A DNA stretch of 64,000 nucleotides from SSSZ01 sp036732025 (GTDB lineage Bacteria > Pseudomonadota > Gammaproteobacteria > Burkholderiales > Rhodocyclaceae): contig DAINDE010000001.1 in the NCBI GenBank assembly GCA_036732025.1, positions 186,001 through 250,000 of the forward strand, written 5' to 3'. The first letter of the stretch is position 1. Each line of letters starts with the position of its first letter. The position numbers were made by a program, and so were the translations under genes. This document shows positions 33,310 to 42,037 of this stretch, piece after piece. The notes under the pieces are model-generated. The model was not told where the DNA came from. It ran no database searches and worked only from the letters and a program-made list of their open reading frames with translations.

Positions 33310-34137
33310 ATGCCCCTGACCGACCTCGTCCGCCATCTCAACGCCCAGAGCAACGACCTGCCCGCCGGACGCCTGGCCCCGGACCCATTCTTCATCAGCA
33401 ACGGCAAGGTATTCGTCCACTTTGCCAACCTGCGGCTGGAGTCCGTCTTCCTCCCCATCACCCGGACGGTTTCCGGGGAGGGCTTCGGCCATGCCGCCGC
33501 CCTGCGCACCTGCGGCTTGGCCAGCGGCAACCCGGTGAGCGCCAATGCGGTTTTCGTGCTGCCGGCGGACGACGCCGAATTCGTCTTCGTGGACCGCCTG
33601 GTGCGCACCCTGCACGCGCTCAATTACCTGACCCGGCGCCTGCACGGCAACCTCCTCCTCAAGGTGCATCGCCGCCACGTCATGAGCGTGCCGGTGGACC
33701 ACGGCCTGGCCTTCGAGGAAATCCTGCGGCCTTGCGGGCTGTTGCCGGAACAAATCACCCTGGAGCTGGACGGCGACGGGGTGGAGGAGCGGGAGCATTT
33801 TATACAGGCCGCCGGCAACTACCGTCGGCGCGGCTACGGCATCGCCTTGAGCCGCTTAGGGCGCAGCACCATCGACTTTTCGCTGCTGCGGGAGATACAG
33901 CCGGACGTGGTCAAGCTGGACCCGCTGCTGCTCGCCTCCAGCCGCCCCCTGGAACGGCTGATCGCCCAGATTCACGCCCTCGGCGCCCGCATCCTGATCG
34001 AAGGTTCGAACCCGTCCCAGATGCGCAGTTTCGGCAAGGCGGCGCACATCGACCTTATCCAGCCCCAGCAGCCCGTGGAACGCCGGCCGCGGGTATCGGC
34101 ACGGTCGCCGGGGGCAGGCATCGCCCTCGCCGCCTAG
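33310..34137 (+). CDS. Degenerate EAL-domain protein
   Basis: The 275-residue protein resembles the EAL fold of cyclic-di-GMP phosphodiesterases in its C-terminal two-thirds, with ILRPCGLLPEQITLELDGDG, IALSRLGRSTIDFSLLREIQPDVVKLD and LIEGSNPSQM. The EAL motif and most metal-binding residues are missing; only the KLD of the later strand remains. It is therefore likely inactive as an enzyme and may bind the nucleotide or a protein partner. The start at 33310 is in the MPLTDLVRHL context. A terminator follows 19 bases after the stop. Confidence 0.65.
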   Translation: MPLTDLVRHLNAQSNDLPAGRLAPDPFFISNGKVFVHFANLRLESVFLPITRTVSGEGFGHAAALRTCGLASGNPVSANAVFVLPADDAEFVFVDRLVRTLHALNYLTRRLHGNLLLKVHRRHVMSVPVDHGLAFEEILRPCGLLPEQITLELDGDGVEEREHFIQAAGNYRRRGYGIALSRLGRSTIDFSLLREIQPDVVKLDPLLLASSRPLERLIAQIHALGARILIEGSNPSQMRSFGKAAHIDLIQPQQPVERRPRVSARSPGAGIALAA

Positions 34138-34155
34138 CCCGGCGCAGCAACCGGC

Positions 34156-34180
34156 AAACCGGCCCCGAGGCCGGTTTTTT
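34156..34180 (+). terminator. Rho-independent terminator after the EAL-like gene
   Basis: AAACCGGCC (34156-34164) pairs with GGCCGGTTT (34169-34177) around CCGA, followed by a T run ending at 34180. Confidence 0.85.
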
Positions 34181-34325
34181 GTGGCCGGGCGGCCGACGCT
34201 CCCACCTGAGGGCAATAGGGGCAGAAGGCGAGAAAACTGATACCATCCAACGCCGCAAAAAATTCATCGGCCCCGAGCGATGCGGATTGGGGATCAGCCT
34301 TGGGGAACGCCTGTGCCTGAAAAGC

Positions 34326-34349
34326 AAAAAGCCCACGGGAGGTGGGCTT
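34326..34349 (-). terminator. Rho-independent terminator after tRNA-Ser
   Basis: On the minus strand AAGCCCAC and GTGGGCTT (34349-34342 and 34336-34329) pair around a 5-base loop and run into a T stretch (AAAAA on the plus strand at 34326-34330). It lies 13 bases past the tRNA 3' end. Confidence 0.8.
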
Positions 34350-34362
34350 CTACACTTGAAAC

Positions 34363-34455
34363 TGGCGGAGAGGAAGGGATTCGAACCCTTGTGCCAGGTT
34401 TCCCTGACCATCCGATTTCGAGTCGGCGCCGTTATGACCACTTCGGTACCTCTCC
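34363..34455 (-). tRNA. tRNA-Ser (anticodon CGA)
   Basis: The 93-base gene on the minus strand has an acceptor stem GGAGAGG/CCTCTCC, discriminator G and an encoded CCA (34365-34363). The anticodon loop is CTCGAAA between CCGA and TCGG, giving anticodon CGA for serine codon UCG. A long variable arm (GGTCAGGGAAACCTGGC region) marks it as class II, as expected for serine. The T arm AAGGG-TTCGAAT-CCCTT is intact. A terminator follows. Confidence 0.95.
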
Positions 34456-34495
34456 GGAGAGGGCGCGATGATAGCACAAAGTTGACCAAGGCCCG

Positions 34496-35917
34496 ATGCG
34501 CAGCGTTGCCCTCCTCGCCCTGTTGCTGACGCTCCTCGCCGGTTGCGGGGAGTATGGGCGCTCCTTGCCTTTTCCCACCCCGGCCCAGACCGACCTGGTG
34601 ATCCTCACCCAGCCCGGCCCCTTGAGCCACGCCACCGACGAGAACGGCACCGAATCCGGTTTCGAGTACGACCTGGTCGACGCCTTCGCCCGGGAACTCG
34701 GGGTGGGTGTGCGCCGCATCGTCGTGCCGGCGGAGGAGATCGGCCCCCGCCTGGCCCGGGGCGATGCCCACTTCGCCGCCGGCTGGCGCACCCCCGAGGA
34801 CAACCCGGATCTGCTGGCCGGCCCCGCCTTCGCCCACAGCCGGGACGTACTGGTGCAGCATGAGGCGTCGCTGCCGGTGGAAGAGTTGGCGGAGCTGGCG
34901 GGGCGCACCGTCCATGTCCTGGCCGGCTCCCGCCAGGCGGCCACCCTCCGGGCCCTGCAGGGCTCGGTCGCCGGCCTCAAGGTCGAGGAGTATGCCGGCA
35001 CCGACGTTTTCGAACTGATCGAGGCCGTGGGGGACCATCGGGTCGAGATGGCCCTGGTGGACAGCGCCATGCTCGACATCGCGCTGCAATTCGTACCCGC
35101 CATCCAGTCGGGGCTGGAGGTCGGCGAGGAACGGCCTATCGCCTGGCTGTTCGGCGCCCGCCACAATCCCGAATTGTTCGCCCGCGCCGCCGCCTTCGTC
35201 GAACGGGCGCGGCAGGACGGCACCCTGGCCCGCATCGAGGATCGCTACTTCGGCCACGTCCAGCGCCTGCAGGGCGGCGATATCGCCAAATTCCTGGAAA
35301 AGGTCGAGACCACCCTCCCCCGCCTGCGCCGGCATTTCATCACCGCCCAGAACGTCTCCGGTATCGACTGGCGGCTCCTGGCGGCCATCGCCTACCACGA
35401 ATCGCAATGGGACCCGGACGCGACCAGCCCCACCGGCGTGCGCGGCATCATGATGCTCACCGAGGAAACCGCGGACCGCATGGGGGTGAGCAACCGCCTG
35501 GACCCCAAGGAGAGCATCCTGGCCGGCGGCCGCTACCTGGACATGCTGAAGGGCATGCTGCCCCCCTCGGCCCGGGAGCCCGACCGCACCTGGCTGGCCC
35601 TGTCCGCCTACAACGTCGGCCCCGGCCACTTCAACGCGGCGCGGACCCTGGCCCGGCAACAGGGCGCCGATCCGGATTCCTGGTACGAGATGAAGCGCAT
35701 CCTGCCCCTGCTCGCCCAGCCCAAGTACTACCAGCGCCTCAAATCGGGGCGGGCCCGGGGCGGCGAGGCGGTGATCCTGGTGGAGAACATCCGCAGCTAC
35801 TACGACATCCTCCGCCACCACGAACAACCTTATCCGGCGACGCCCTTGAGCGGCGAGACGATCGGCATGGCCGGCGGCCTGAACCGCGAGCCTGGCCTGA
35901 AAGCACCGAAACGGTAA
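34496..35917 (+). CDS. mltF: Membrane-bound lytic murein transglycosylase F
   Basis: MltF cuts the glycan strand of peptidoglycan and is regulated by its own binding-protein-like domain. The 473-residue protein begins with a lipoprotein signal (LLTLLAGCG, lipid on Cys17). An extracellular-solute-binding-type domain (about 30-265) is followed by a lysozyme-like SLT domain (about 290-450) with the catalytic Glu in AYHESQWDP and TGVRGIMMLTEETA. Length matches E. coli MltF (518) less a short tail. It stands alone between the tRNA and the serS gene. Confidence 0.92.
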   Translation: MRSVALLALLLTLLAGCGEYGRSLPFPTPAQTDLVILTQPGPLSHATDENGTESGFEYDLVDAFARELGVGVRRIVVPAEEIGPRLARGDAHFAAGWRTPEDNPDLLAGPAFAHSRDVLVQHEASLPVEELAELAGRTVHVLAGSRQAATLRALQGSVAGLKVEEYAGTDVFELIEAVGDHRVEMALVDSAMLDIALQFVPAIQSGLEVGEERPIAWLFGARHNPELFARAAAFVERARQDGTLARIEDRYFGHVQRLQGGDIAKFLEKVETTLPRLRRHFITAQNVSGIDWRLLAAIAYHESQWDPDATSPTGVRGIMMLTEETADRMGVSNRLDPKESILAGGRYLDMLKGMLPPSAREPDRTWLALSAYNVGPGHFNAARTLARQQGADPDSWYEMKRILPLLAQPKYYQRLKSGRARGGEAVILVENIRSYYDILRHHEQPYPATPLSGETIGMAGGLNREPGLKAPKR

Positions 35918-35927
35918 CGGAATGCCC

Positions 35928-35988
35928 GTTCGCCCTGAGCTTGTCGAAGGGCGGTCCATTCACGGGCTTCGACAGGCTCAGCCCGAAC
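35928..35988. repeat. Inverted pair of a dispersed repeat (REP-like)
   Basis: GTTCGCCCTGAGCTTGTCGA at the left and TCGACAGGCTCAGCCCGAAC at the right are inverted copies of the same element, separated by about 16 bases. Related copies occur at 55666-55704 and 63465-63513. The element is common between genes in several proteobacterial genomes. Confidence 0.75.
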
Positions 35989-36018
35989 TGAGCGAGCTGC
36001 CGGCTCGCCGGGTAATTT

Positions 36019-37305
36019 TCAGCGCAGCGGCTCGATCAGCTCCAGCCCGCCCATGTAGCGGCGCAGCGCCACCGGCACGTCGACGCTGCCGTCGGCCCGC
36101 TGGTAGTTTTCCAGAATCGCCACCAGGGTGCGGCCGACGGCGAGGCCCGAGCCGTTCAAGGTGTGCACCAGTTCCGGCTTGTTTTTCTCGTTGCGGAAGC
36201 GGGCCTGCATGCGGCGGGCCTGGAAGGCGCCGAAGTTGGAGCAGGAGGAAATCTCGCGGTAGGTGTCCTGGGCCGGCAGCCAGACCTCCAGGTCATAGGT
36301 CTTCTGGCTGGAGAAGCCCATGTCGCCGGTGCACAGCACCATGCGGCGGTAGGGAAGCTCCAGCTTTTCCAGGATGGCTTCGGCATGGGCCGTCAGTTCC
36401 TCATGGGCCCGGGCGGACTGGTCGGGGTGGACGATCTGCACCAGCTCCACCTTGTCGAACTGGTGCTGGCGGATCATGCCGCGCACGTCGCGGCCGCCGG
36501 AGCCGGCCTCGGAACGGAAGCACGGCGTGTGGCAGACCAGCTTGAGGGGCAGCGCCTCGGCAGCGAGGATCTCGTCGCGGACGATGTTGGTCACCGGCAC
36601 TTCGGCAGTCGGGATCAGGTAGAGGGGATCGGCCTCGCCCCGGGGCACCTTGAACAGGTCTTCCTCGAACTTGGGCAACTGGCCGGTGCCGAAGAGGCTC
36701 GCCGCATTGACGAGGTAAGGTGCATAGACCTCGGTATAGCCGTGTTCGCCGGTATGCACGTCGAGCATGAACTGGGCGAGGGCCCGATGCAGGCGGGCGA
36801 CGGAGCCCTTCAAGAGCGAAAAGCGCGACCCGGAAATCCTGGCGGCAGCGGCGAAGTCGAGCTGGCCCAGGGCCTCGCCCACGTCGGTGTGGTCCTTGAC
36901 GGCGAAGGCGAACTGGCGGGGCGCGCCCCAGCGCTTCAGCTCGACGTTGCCGGTTTCGTCGGCCCCCACCGGCACGGAGGCATCCGGCAGGTTGGGCAGG
37001 GTGGCGAGGATGGCGTTGAAGGTGTCCAGCAGTTCGGCAAGACGGGCTTCGGAAGCCTTCAGTTCGTCGCCCAGGGCGCCCACCTGGGCCATGACGGCGG
37101 AAGCGTCCTCGCCCTTGCCCTTCAGCATGCCGATCTGCTTGGAAAGGCTGTTGCGCTGGGCCTGCAGCTCCTGGGTGCGGGTCTGCAGCGTCTTGCGCTC
37201 GGCTTCGAGGGCCTTGAATTCGGTGAAGTCGATGGGCTTGCCGCGGGTGGCGAGACCGGCCTCGACGGCGTCGAGGTTGGAGCGGAGTTGTTGGATATCG
37301 AGCAT
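36019..37305 (-). CDS. serS: Seryl-tRNA synthetase
   Basis: SerRS charges serine tRNAs. The 428-residue class II synthetase has the N-terminal coiled-coil arm (about 28-100, rich in Glu/Gln/Lys) that holds the long variable arm of tRNA-Ser. The catalytic core includes motif 2 (CFRSEAGSGGRDVRGMIRQH in type) and motif 3 (NGSGLAVGRTLVAILEN). The start at 37305 gives MLDIQQLRSNLDAVE, the normal SerRS beginning. It lies about 1.6 kb from a tRNA-Ser gene, which may be chance. rarA, usually its neighbour, lies 3.3 kb away. Confidence 0.95.
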   Translation of the reverse strand: MLDIQQLRSNLDAVEAGLATRGKPIDFTEFKALEAERKTLQTRTQELQAQRNSLSKQIGMLKGKGEDASAVMAQVGALGDELKASEARLAELLDTFNAILATLPNLPDASVPVGADETGNVELKRWGAPRQFAFAVKDHTDVGEALGQLDFAAAARISGSRFSLLKGSVARLHRALAQFMLDVHTGEHGYTEVYAPYLVNAASLFGTGQLPKFEEDLFKVPRGEADPLYLIPTAEVPVTNIVRDEILAAEALPLKLVCHTPCFRSEAGSGGRDVRGMIRQHQFDKVELVQIVHPDQSARAHEELTAHAEAILEKLELPYRRMVLCTGDMGFSSQKTYDLEVWLPAQDTYREISSCSNFGAFQARRMQARFRNEKNKPELVHTLNGSGLAVGRTLVAILENYQRADGSVDVPVALRRYMGGLELIEPLR

Positions 37306-37474
37306 GGGGCACCTGCCATTGGGATTGCCGGCGATTATACGCGACCCCGTCGGCACCTCCGTGCCGCCGCCGCTGTCCAATCTCGGGCAAATTGCCCTTG
37401 TCGGCGGCAAGGGCCGGATGCCATGATGGCAGCCATAAAGTGCGGCGATCCGCCGCCACCAACGGAGACAAACG

Positions 37475-39649
37475 ATGCATCACCGCCTTGCGGCCCGGGG
37501 ACGCCGGTTCGCGGCCCATGCCAGCGGCTGGATTTTCACCGCCTTTCTCGCCCTCCTGACTCTTGCCGCCCACGCCGGCGACCTCAAGAAGGCCGACATC
37601 GAGCGGCGCTTCGGCCCGCCGCTCCACGTCCAGGAAAAGCTCGCCGACGTCCCCGTCTGGCCCCTGACCAGCGAACTGGAGCCGGAAGGCGGCCCGGTCG
37701 GCTACGTTTTCGAGTCCATCGACCTCGCCCCCATCCCGGGTTTCGAGGGAACGCCGATGAATTTCCTGGTGGCCATCGACAGGAAGGGCAATTTCCTCGA
37801 CGTCGAACTGCTGCGCCAGCACGAACCTGTCTTCCTCGGCGGCCTGGGAGAGGCGCCCCTGAAGGAATTCATCACCCAGTACGCCGGCCGCAACATCAAG
37901 CAGCAATTCCTCATCGCCTTGAACGCCGCCCGCAACCGCACCGGCGCCAGCAGCAACCGCAGCGGCCAGACCACCCTCGACGGCGTGGCCAAGGCCACCG
38001 CTTCGGTACGCATTGTGAACCAGACCGTCCTCGGCGCCGCCCTCGAAGTGGCCCGGGCCAAGCTGGGCTACGCCAAGAAGCGCAAGGAAGGCCCGGCCGC
38101 CCAGGCGCGGCCGGATGTTTACGACCCGGTGGCCTTCGAGCAGATGCTCAAGAACGGCATGGTCGGGCGCCTGCGCCTGACCAACGCCGAGGTGGAAAAG
38201 CTCTTCGCCGGCAGCGACGGCGCCGGCGTCGATGACGACGCCCTGGCCCACCCCGACGACGTCTTCCTCGACCTCTACATCGCCTACCTCAACGCCCCCA
38301 CCATCGGCCGCGCCGTCCTCGGCGACGCCCAGTACAAGGCGGCCATGGACCGCAATTTCGACAACCGCCACCTGTGGTGGATTGGCTCCGCCGGGCGCTA
38401 CCCCATCGTGGACGACAGTTTCGTCCCCGGCGGCCAGTCGAACCGCATGGCCATGACCCAGGACGACCTGTTCTACGAACTGCGGGACCAGGGTTTCGAG
38501 CCCAAGGGCATCGTCGGGCCACCGGAACTCAACGTCTCCCGCCTCTTCGGCGTCTATGCCGAAGCCGGCCTCGACCCCGCCCGCACCCTGGATCTCACCG
38601 TCACCATCACCCGCGCCAAGGGCATGATCCTGCCTATCCTGACCCACAAGCCGGTGACCCTGAAATACACGCCGCCGGCCAGCCTCTTCGTCTATCCGCC
38701 GGAACCGCCGCCGGAATGGCTGCTGGCCTGGAAGGGCCGCGCCGCCGACCTGGCCATCCTGGGCGCCGCCCTGGCGCTCCTCGCCGTGGTGCTGGCCCGG
38801 CCCCGCTGGATTTCCGTGGACGCCCGCCGGTTGCGCCTCTTCCGCCTCGGCTTCCTGGCCTTCACCCTGGTCTGGATCGGCTGGTACGCCCAGGGGCAGC
38901 TCTCCATCGTCCAGGTCACCGGGGCCATCAAGTCCCTCAAGGCCGGCCAGGGGCTCTCCAGCTACCTCTACGACCCGATTTCACTGCTGCTCATCGCCTT
39001 CACCCTGGTCACCTTCGTGGTCTGGGGCCGCGGCACCTTCTGCGGCTGGCTGTGCCCCTTCGGCGCCCTGCAGGAATTTGTCGGCACCGTGGCGAGGAAG
39101 CTGCGCCTGCCCCGGCTGCGCATCCCCCTGGCGGTGGCCAAGCGCCTGGAATGGGGGCGCTACGCGGTGCTGGCGGTGCTGGTGGGGGCAGCCTTCTTCC
39201 TGCCCCGCGCCGGAGAAAGCCTGAACGAGGTGGAACCCTTCAAGACCGCCATCACCGTGGGTTTCGACCGCACCTGGCCCTTCGTCGCCTATGCCGTGGC
39301 CCTGCTGCTGGCTGGCGCCTTCTATTACAAATTCTTCTGCCGCTTCCTCTGCCCCCTGGGCGGCGTGATGTCCCTGGGCGGCCGGCTGCGGGCGTTCAAC
39401 TGGCTCACCCGCCGGGCGGAATGCGGCAAGCCCTGCCAGAGTTGCAAGGCCAAATGCGCCTACGATGCCATCGAACCCACCGGGGAAATCCGCTACGACG
39501 CCTGCTTCCAGTGCCTGGACTGCGTCGGCATTTACCACGACGCGCAGCGCTGCGCGCCGGTCCTGCTCTATGAGCGCAAGGGCATGGTGCTTACGCCCCA
39601 AGGCGCCATGCTGGGCGACAAGGCAACCCCTCTGGCCAGCAAGGCCTGA
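37475..39649 (+). CDS. NosR/NirI-type FMN-binding and 4Fe-4S membrane protein
   Basis: The 724-residue protein starts with a signal/anchor segment. A periplasmic FMN-binding domain follows (about 80-190) with the Thr-containing SGQTTLDGVAKATAS. Five or more membrane segments (about 420-640) are followed by CGWLCPFGALQE and CRFLCPLGGVMS and a ferredoxin-like tail with CQSCKAKC and CFQCLDC. This is the NosR/NirI architecture, which supports nitrous oxide reductase or related maturation and electron supply. No nosZ, nosD or nir gene lies in the window, so a different role is possible. It is divergent from serS. Confidence 0.8.
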   Translation: MHHRLAARGRRFAAHASGWIFTAFLALLTLAAHAGDLKKADIERRFGPPLHVQEKLADVPVWPLTSELEPEGGPVGYVFESIDLAPIPGFEGTPMNFLVAIDRKGNFLDVELLRQHEPVFLGGLGEAPLKEFITQYAGRNIKQQFLIALNAARNRTGASSNRSGQTTLDGVAKATASVRIVNQTVLGAALEVARAKLGYAKKRKEGPAAQARPDVYDPVAFEQMLKNGMVGRLRLTNAEVEKLFAGSDGAGVDDDALAHPDDVFLDLYIAYLNAPTIGRAVLGDAQYKAAMDRNFDNRHLWWIGSAGRYPIVDDSFVPGGQSNRMAMTQDDLFYELRDQGFEPKGIVGPPELNVSRLFGVYAEAGLDPARTLDLTVTITRAKGMILPILTHKPVTLKYTPPASLFVYPPEPPPEWLLAWKGRAADLAILGAALALLAVVLARPRWISVDARRLRLFRLGFLAFTLVWIGWYAQGQLSIVQVTGAIKSLKAGQGLSSYLYDPISLLLIAFTLVTFVVWGRGTFCGWLCPFGALQEFVGTVARKLRLPRLRIPLAVAKRLEWGRYAVLAVLVGAAFFLPRAGESLNEVEPFKTAITVGFDRTWPFVAYAVALLLAGAFYYKFFCRFLCPLGGVMSLGGRLRAFNWLTRRAECGKPCQSCKAKCAYDAIEPTGEIRYDACFQCLDCVGIYHDAQRCAPVLLYERKGMVLTPQGAMLGDKATPLASKA

Positions 39650-39677
39650 ACGGAGCGCTTCGCACGCCCCTGCTTGG

Positions 39678-39700
39678 CGAGATCGGCAGCGCCGATCTCG
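39678..39700. other. Strong hairpin between the NosR-like gene and the small minus-strand ORF
   Basis: CGAGATCGGC (39678-39687) pairs perfectly with GCCGATCTCG (39691-39700) around AGC. There is no T run on either side, so it is not a classical terminator. It could still stabilise transcript ends for the two convergent units. Confidence 0.4.
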
Positions 39701-39710
39701 CAGGCTCGGC

Positions 39711-39890
39711 TCAGTTGTAGCCGGTCACCGCAACGTTGGCCACTTCCTTATTCACCGACGTATCGGGCGTCGGCAGCTGGGTGGTGACGTGGATAACAGG
39801 CAGTTCCGTGACCGGTTGCAGCAAATGCGCTATGGGACGCGCTGTGGTGTTGCCCTGAGACTGGATTTTGCGGGTTGTAGCTTGTTGCAT
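39711..39890 (-). CDS. Small protein with strong ribosome site, unknown
   Basis: A 59-codon frame runs from ATG 39890 to TGA 39713-39711. A GAGGAG ribosome site lies 5-10 bases upstream, better than for most genes here. The translation is polar, rich in Thr, Val and Gln, has no Cys, no signal peptide and ends in NVAVTGYN. A possible -10 TACAAT reads on the minus strand at 39956-39951. I do not recognise it. It is too short for many automatic pipelines and may be missed elsewhere. Confidence 0.55.
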   Translation of the reverse strand: MQQATTRKIQSQGNTTARPIAHLLQPVTELPVIHVTTQLPTPDTSVNKEVANVAVTGYN

Positions 39891-40022
39891 GGTTCACTCT
39901 CCTCATTTCGCTGTGTCACCGCGATGACGTGGTCGCGGCATGCGATACGAATTGTAGGCAGAAGGCGATCCGCTGTCTGTCACCGCCCGTAACGCCTTTG
40001 GCATCTACTTTGACGAGATGTT

Positions 40023-40604
40023 TCAGCTTTTTCTCGGGCGGAATAGGCGAGCGGCGAAACCGCCCAGCCGCCAGAGCAACCACCCGGTCAGCAGCAGGAA
40101 GATTGCGAGCAGCGCAAGGAACAGCGGCGGCGCCGCCAGCATGGCCCACAAGCCGCCCAGCACCAGGCCCTCCTCGCCGAAGGAGGCCAGCCAGTTGCTG
40201 AAAGGCTCCGGCGAAGCGTTGATGGCCAACCGGCTGCCGGCCTTGGCGAAGTGGGTGCTGGCGGTGATGGTGCCGCCGATCAAGCCCGCCGCCGCGACCC
40301 AGGCGGGATCGGCGTCCCCCAGCGCGAAGGCGGCGAGCAGCGCGCCGGCGGGAATGCGGATGAAGGTCTGGACGCTGTCCCAGAGGGAATCGAAGGCCGG
40401 CACCTTGTCCGCCACCGCCTCGGCCAGGGCCATCAGGCCGGCGGCGGCGATCACCGCCGGGTGTTGCAGAACATGCAGGGTTTCCGGCAGGTGCAAATAG
40501 CCGAAATGGGCCAGCACGCCCGCCAGGAAGACCACCAAATAGAGATGCAGCCCGCTGGCCCAGGCGAGGCCGGCGGAGAGGGCGATGGTCTGGACGAGGT
40601 CCAT
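40023..40604 (-). CDS. DUF4126 membrane protein
   Basis: The 193-residue protein has about five hydrophobic segments and the DUF4126 features ALSAGLAWASGLHLYLVVFLAG in type, and GGTITASTHFAKAGSRLAIN. Function is unknown. Its ATG at 40604 overlaps the rarA stop (TAATG), so translation is coupled with rarA. Confidence 0.8.
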   Translation of the reverse strand: MDLVQTIALSAGLAWASGLHLYLVVFLAGVLAHFGYLHLPETLHVLQHPAVIAAAGLMALAEAVADKVPAFDSLWDSVQTFIRIPAGALLAAFALGDADPAWVAAAGLIGGTITASTHFAKAGSRLAINASPEPFSNWLASFGEEGLVLGGLWAMLAAPPLFLALLAIFLLLTGWLLWRLGGFAARLFRPRKS

Positions 40605-41920
40605 TACTTCCTGGCCTTGCGGTCCAGTTCGCGCAGGTGGGCGAGCTTCTCCCTGATCTTGCCCTCCAGGCCCCGCTCCGTGGGCTGGTACCAGTTCACC
40701 CGCGGCATGGCCTCGGGGAAATAATCCTCCCCGGCGGCGTAGCCTTCGGGCTCGTCGTGGGCGTAGCGGTATTCCTTGCCGTAGCCCAGGTCCTTCATCA
40801 GTTTGGTCGGCGCGTTGCGCAGGTGCTCCGGCACCGGCCGCGAGGCGTCCTTGCCGACGAAGGCGCGGGCGGCGTTCCAGGCGTTGTAGCCGGCGTTGGA
40901 CTTGGGCGCCACGGCGAGATACAGCACCGCCTGGGCCAGGGCCAGTTCCCCTTCCGGAGAGCCCAGGCGCTCGTAGGTTTCGGCGGCGTCCAGGGCCATG
41001 CGGGGGGCGCGGGGGTCGGCGAGGCCGATGTCCTCCCAGGCCATGCGCACGATGCGCCGCGCCAGGTAGCGGGGGTCGGCGCCGCCGTCGAGCATGCGGG
41101 TCAGCCAGTAGAGGGAGGCGTCGGGGTTGGAGCCGCGCACCGACTTGTGCAGGGCCGAGATCTGGTCGTAGAAGGCGTCGCCGCCCTTGTCGAAACGGCG
41201 CAGGTTCTGGGCCACCGTGGCATCGACGAAGTCGCCGTCCACCGCGGCGACGCCCGCCGTACGGGCCGCCGTGCGCACCTGTTCGAGGAGATTGAGGAGG
41301 CGCCGGGCATCGCCGTCGGCAAGGCCCACCAGGCGGTCCCGGGCGGCGGCCTCGAAGGCCAGGTCGGCCAGGGCCTTGTCCCGGGCGCGGTCGAAGAGCT
41401 GGCCCATCTCGGCCTCGTCCAGAGGCTTCAGCACATAGACGGAGGCTCGCGACAGCAGTGCCGAATTCACCTCGAAGGACGGGTTCTCGGTGGTGGCGCC
41501 GATGAAGGTCACCAGCCCCGATTCGACAAAGGGCAGGAAGGCGTCCTGCTGGGACTTGTTGAAGCGGTGCACCTCGTCCACGAAGAGGATGGTGCGCAGG
41601 CCCCGGATCTTGTTGTCCTCGGCCCGGGCGATGGCCTCGCGGATTTCCTTGACGCCGGAGAGCACCGCCGAGAGGGCGATGAAGTCGGCTTCGAAGGCGT
41701 GGGCCATGAGGCGGGCGAGCGTCGTCTTGCCCACCCCCGGCGGCCCCCACAGGATCAGCGAATGGGGCTGGCCGGATTCGAACGCCAGGCGCAGGGGCTT
41801 GCCCGGGCCCAGCAGGTGGCTCTGGCCGATGACCTCGTCCGGCGTCTGCGGCCGCAGCTGCTCGGCGAGGGGGGCGTGGGGATCGACCACCCCGGGTGCC
41901 GGGGCGAAAAGGTCTTGCAT
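40604..41920 (-). CDS. rarA: Replication-associated recombination protein RarA (MgsA)
   Basis: RarA acts at stalled replication forks. The 438-residue AAA+ ATPase has Walker A GPPGVGKTT, Walker B ILFVDEVHRF, sensor region GATTENPSFEVN, and the tetramerisation domain in the C-terminal third with MAWEDIGLADPRA and YLAVAPKSNAGYNA. Length matches E. coli RarA (447). The start MQDLFAP at 41920 is the family's normal beginning; a longer open frame upstream is not part of the gene. In E. coli it lies between lolA and serS. Confidence 0.94.
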   Translation of the reverse strand: MQDLFAPAPGVVDPHAPLAEQLRPQTPDEVIGQSHLLGPGKPLRLAFESGQPHSLILWGPPGVGKTTLARLMAHAFEADFIALSAVLSGVKEIREAIARAEDNKIRGLRTILFVDEVHRFNKSQQDAFLPFVESGLVTFIGATTENPSFEVNSALLSRASVYVLKPLDEAEMGQLFDRARDKALADLAFEAAARDRLVGLADGDARRLLNLLEQVRTAARTAGVAAVDGDFVDATVAQNLRRFDKGGDAFYDQISALHKSVRGSNPDASLYWLTRMLDGGADPRYLARRIVRMAWEDIGLADPRAPRMALDAAETYERLGSPEGELALAQAVLYLAVAPKSNAGYNAWNAARAFVGKDASRPVPEHLRNAPTKLMKDLGYGKEYRYAHDEPEGYAAGEDYFPEAMPRVNWYQPTERGLEGKIREKLAHLRELDRKARK

Positions 41921-42037
41921 GGGGACTCCAGGGAATGGCGGCCCGCCGGCCGGGCGCGCCTTAGCGCCAATGGTACCGCGAGGCATCCCGACGGTGGACA
42001 CCGGCCGCCGGCACCGGTAGCCTATGCCGCCCCGTCC

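Noticed and set aside
34363..34455. Integration hot spot at tRNA-Ser
   Set aside because: No integrase gene, no repeated tRNA 3' end and no composition change nearby.
35925..35995. CRISPR-like repeat pair
   Set aside because: Only two inverted arms with one short spacer, no regular repeat-spacer series and no cas gene. It is a dispersed intergenic repeat.
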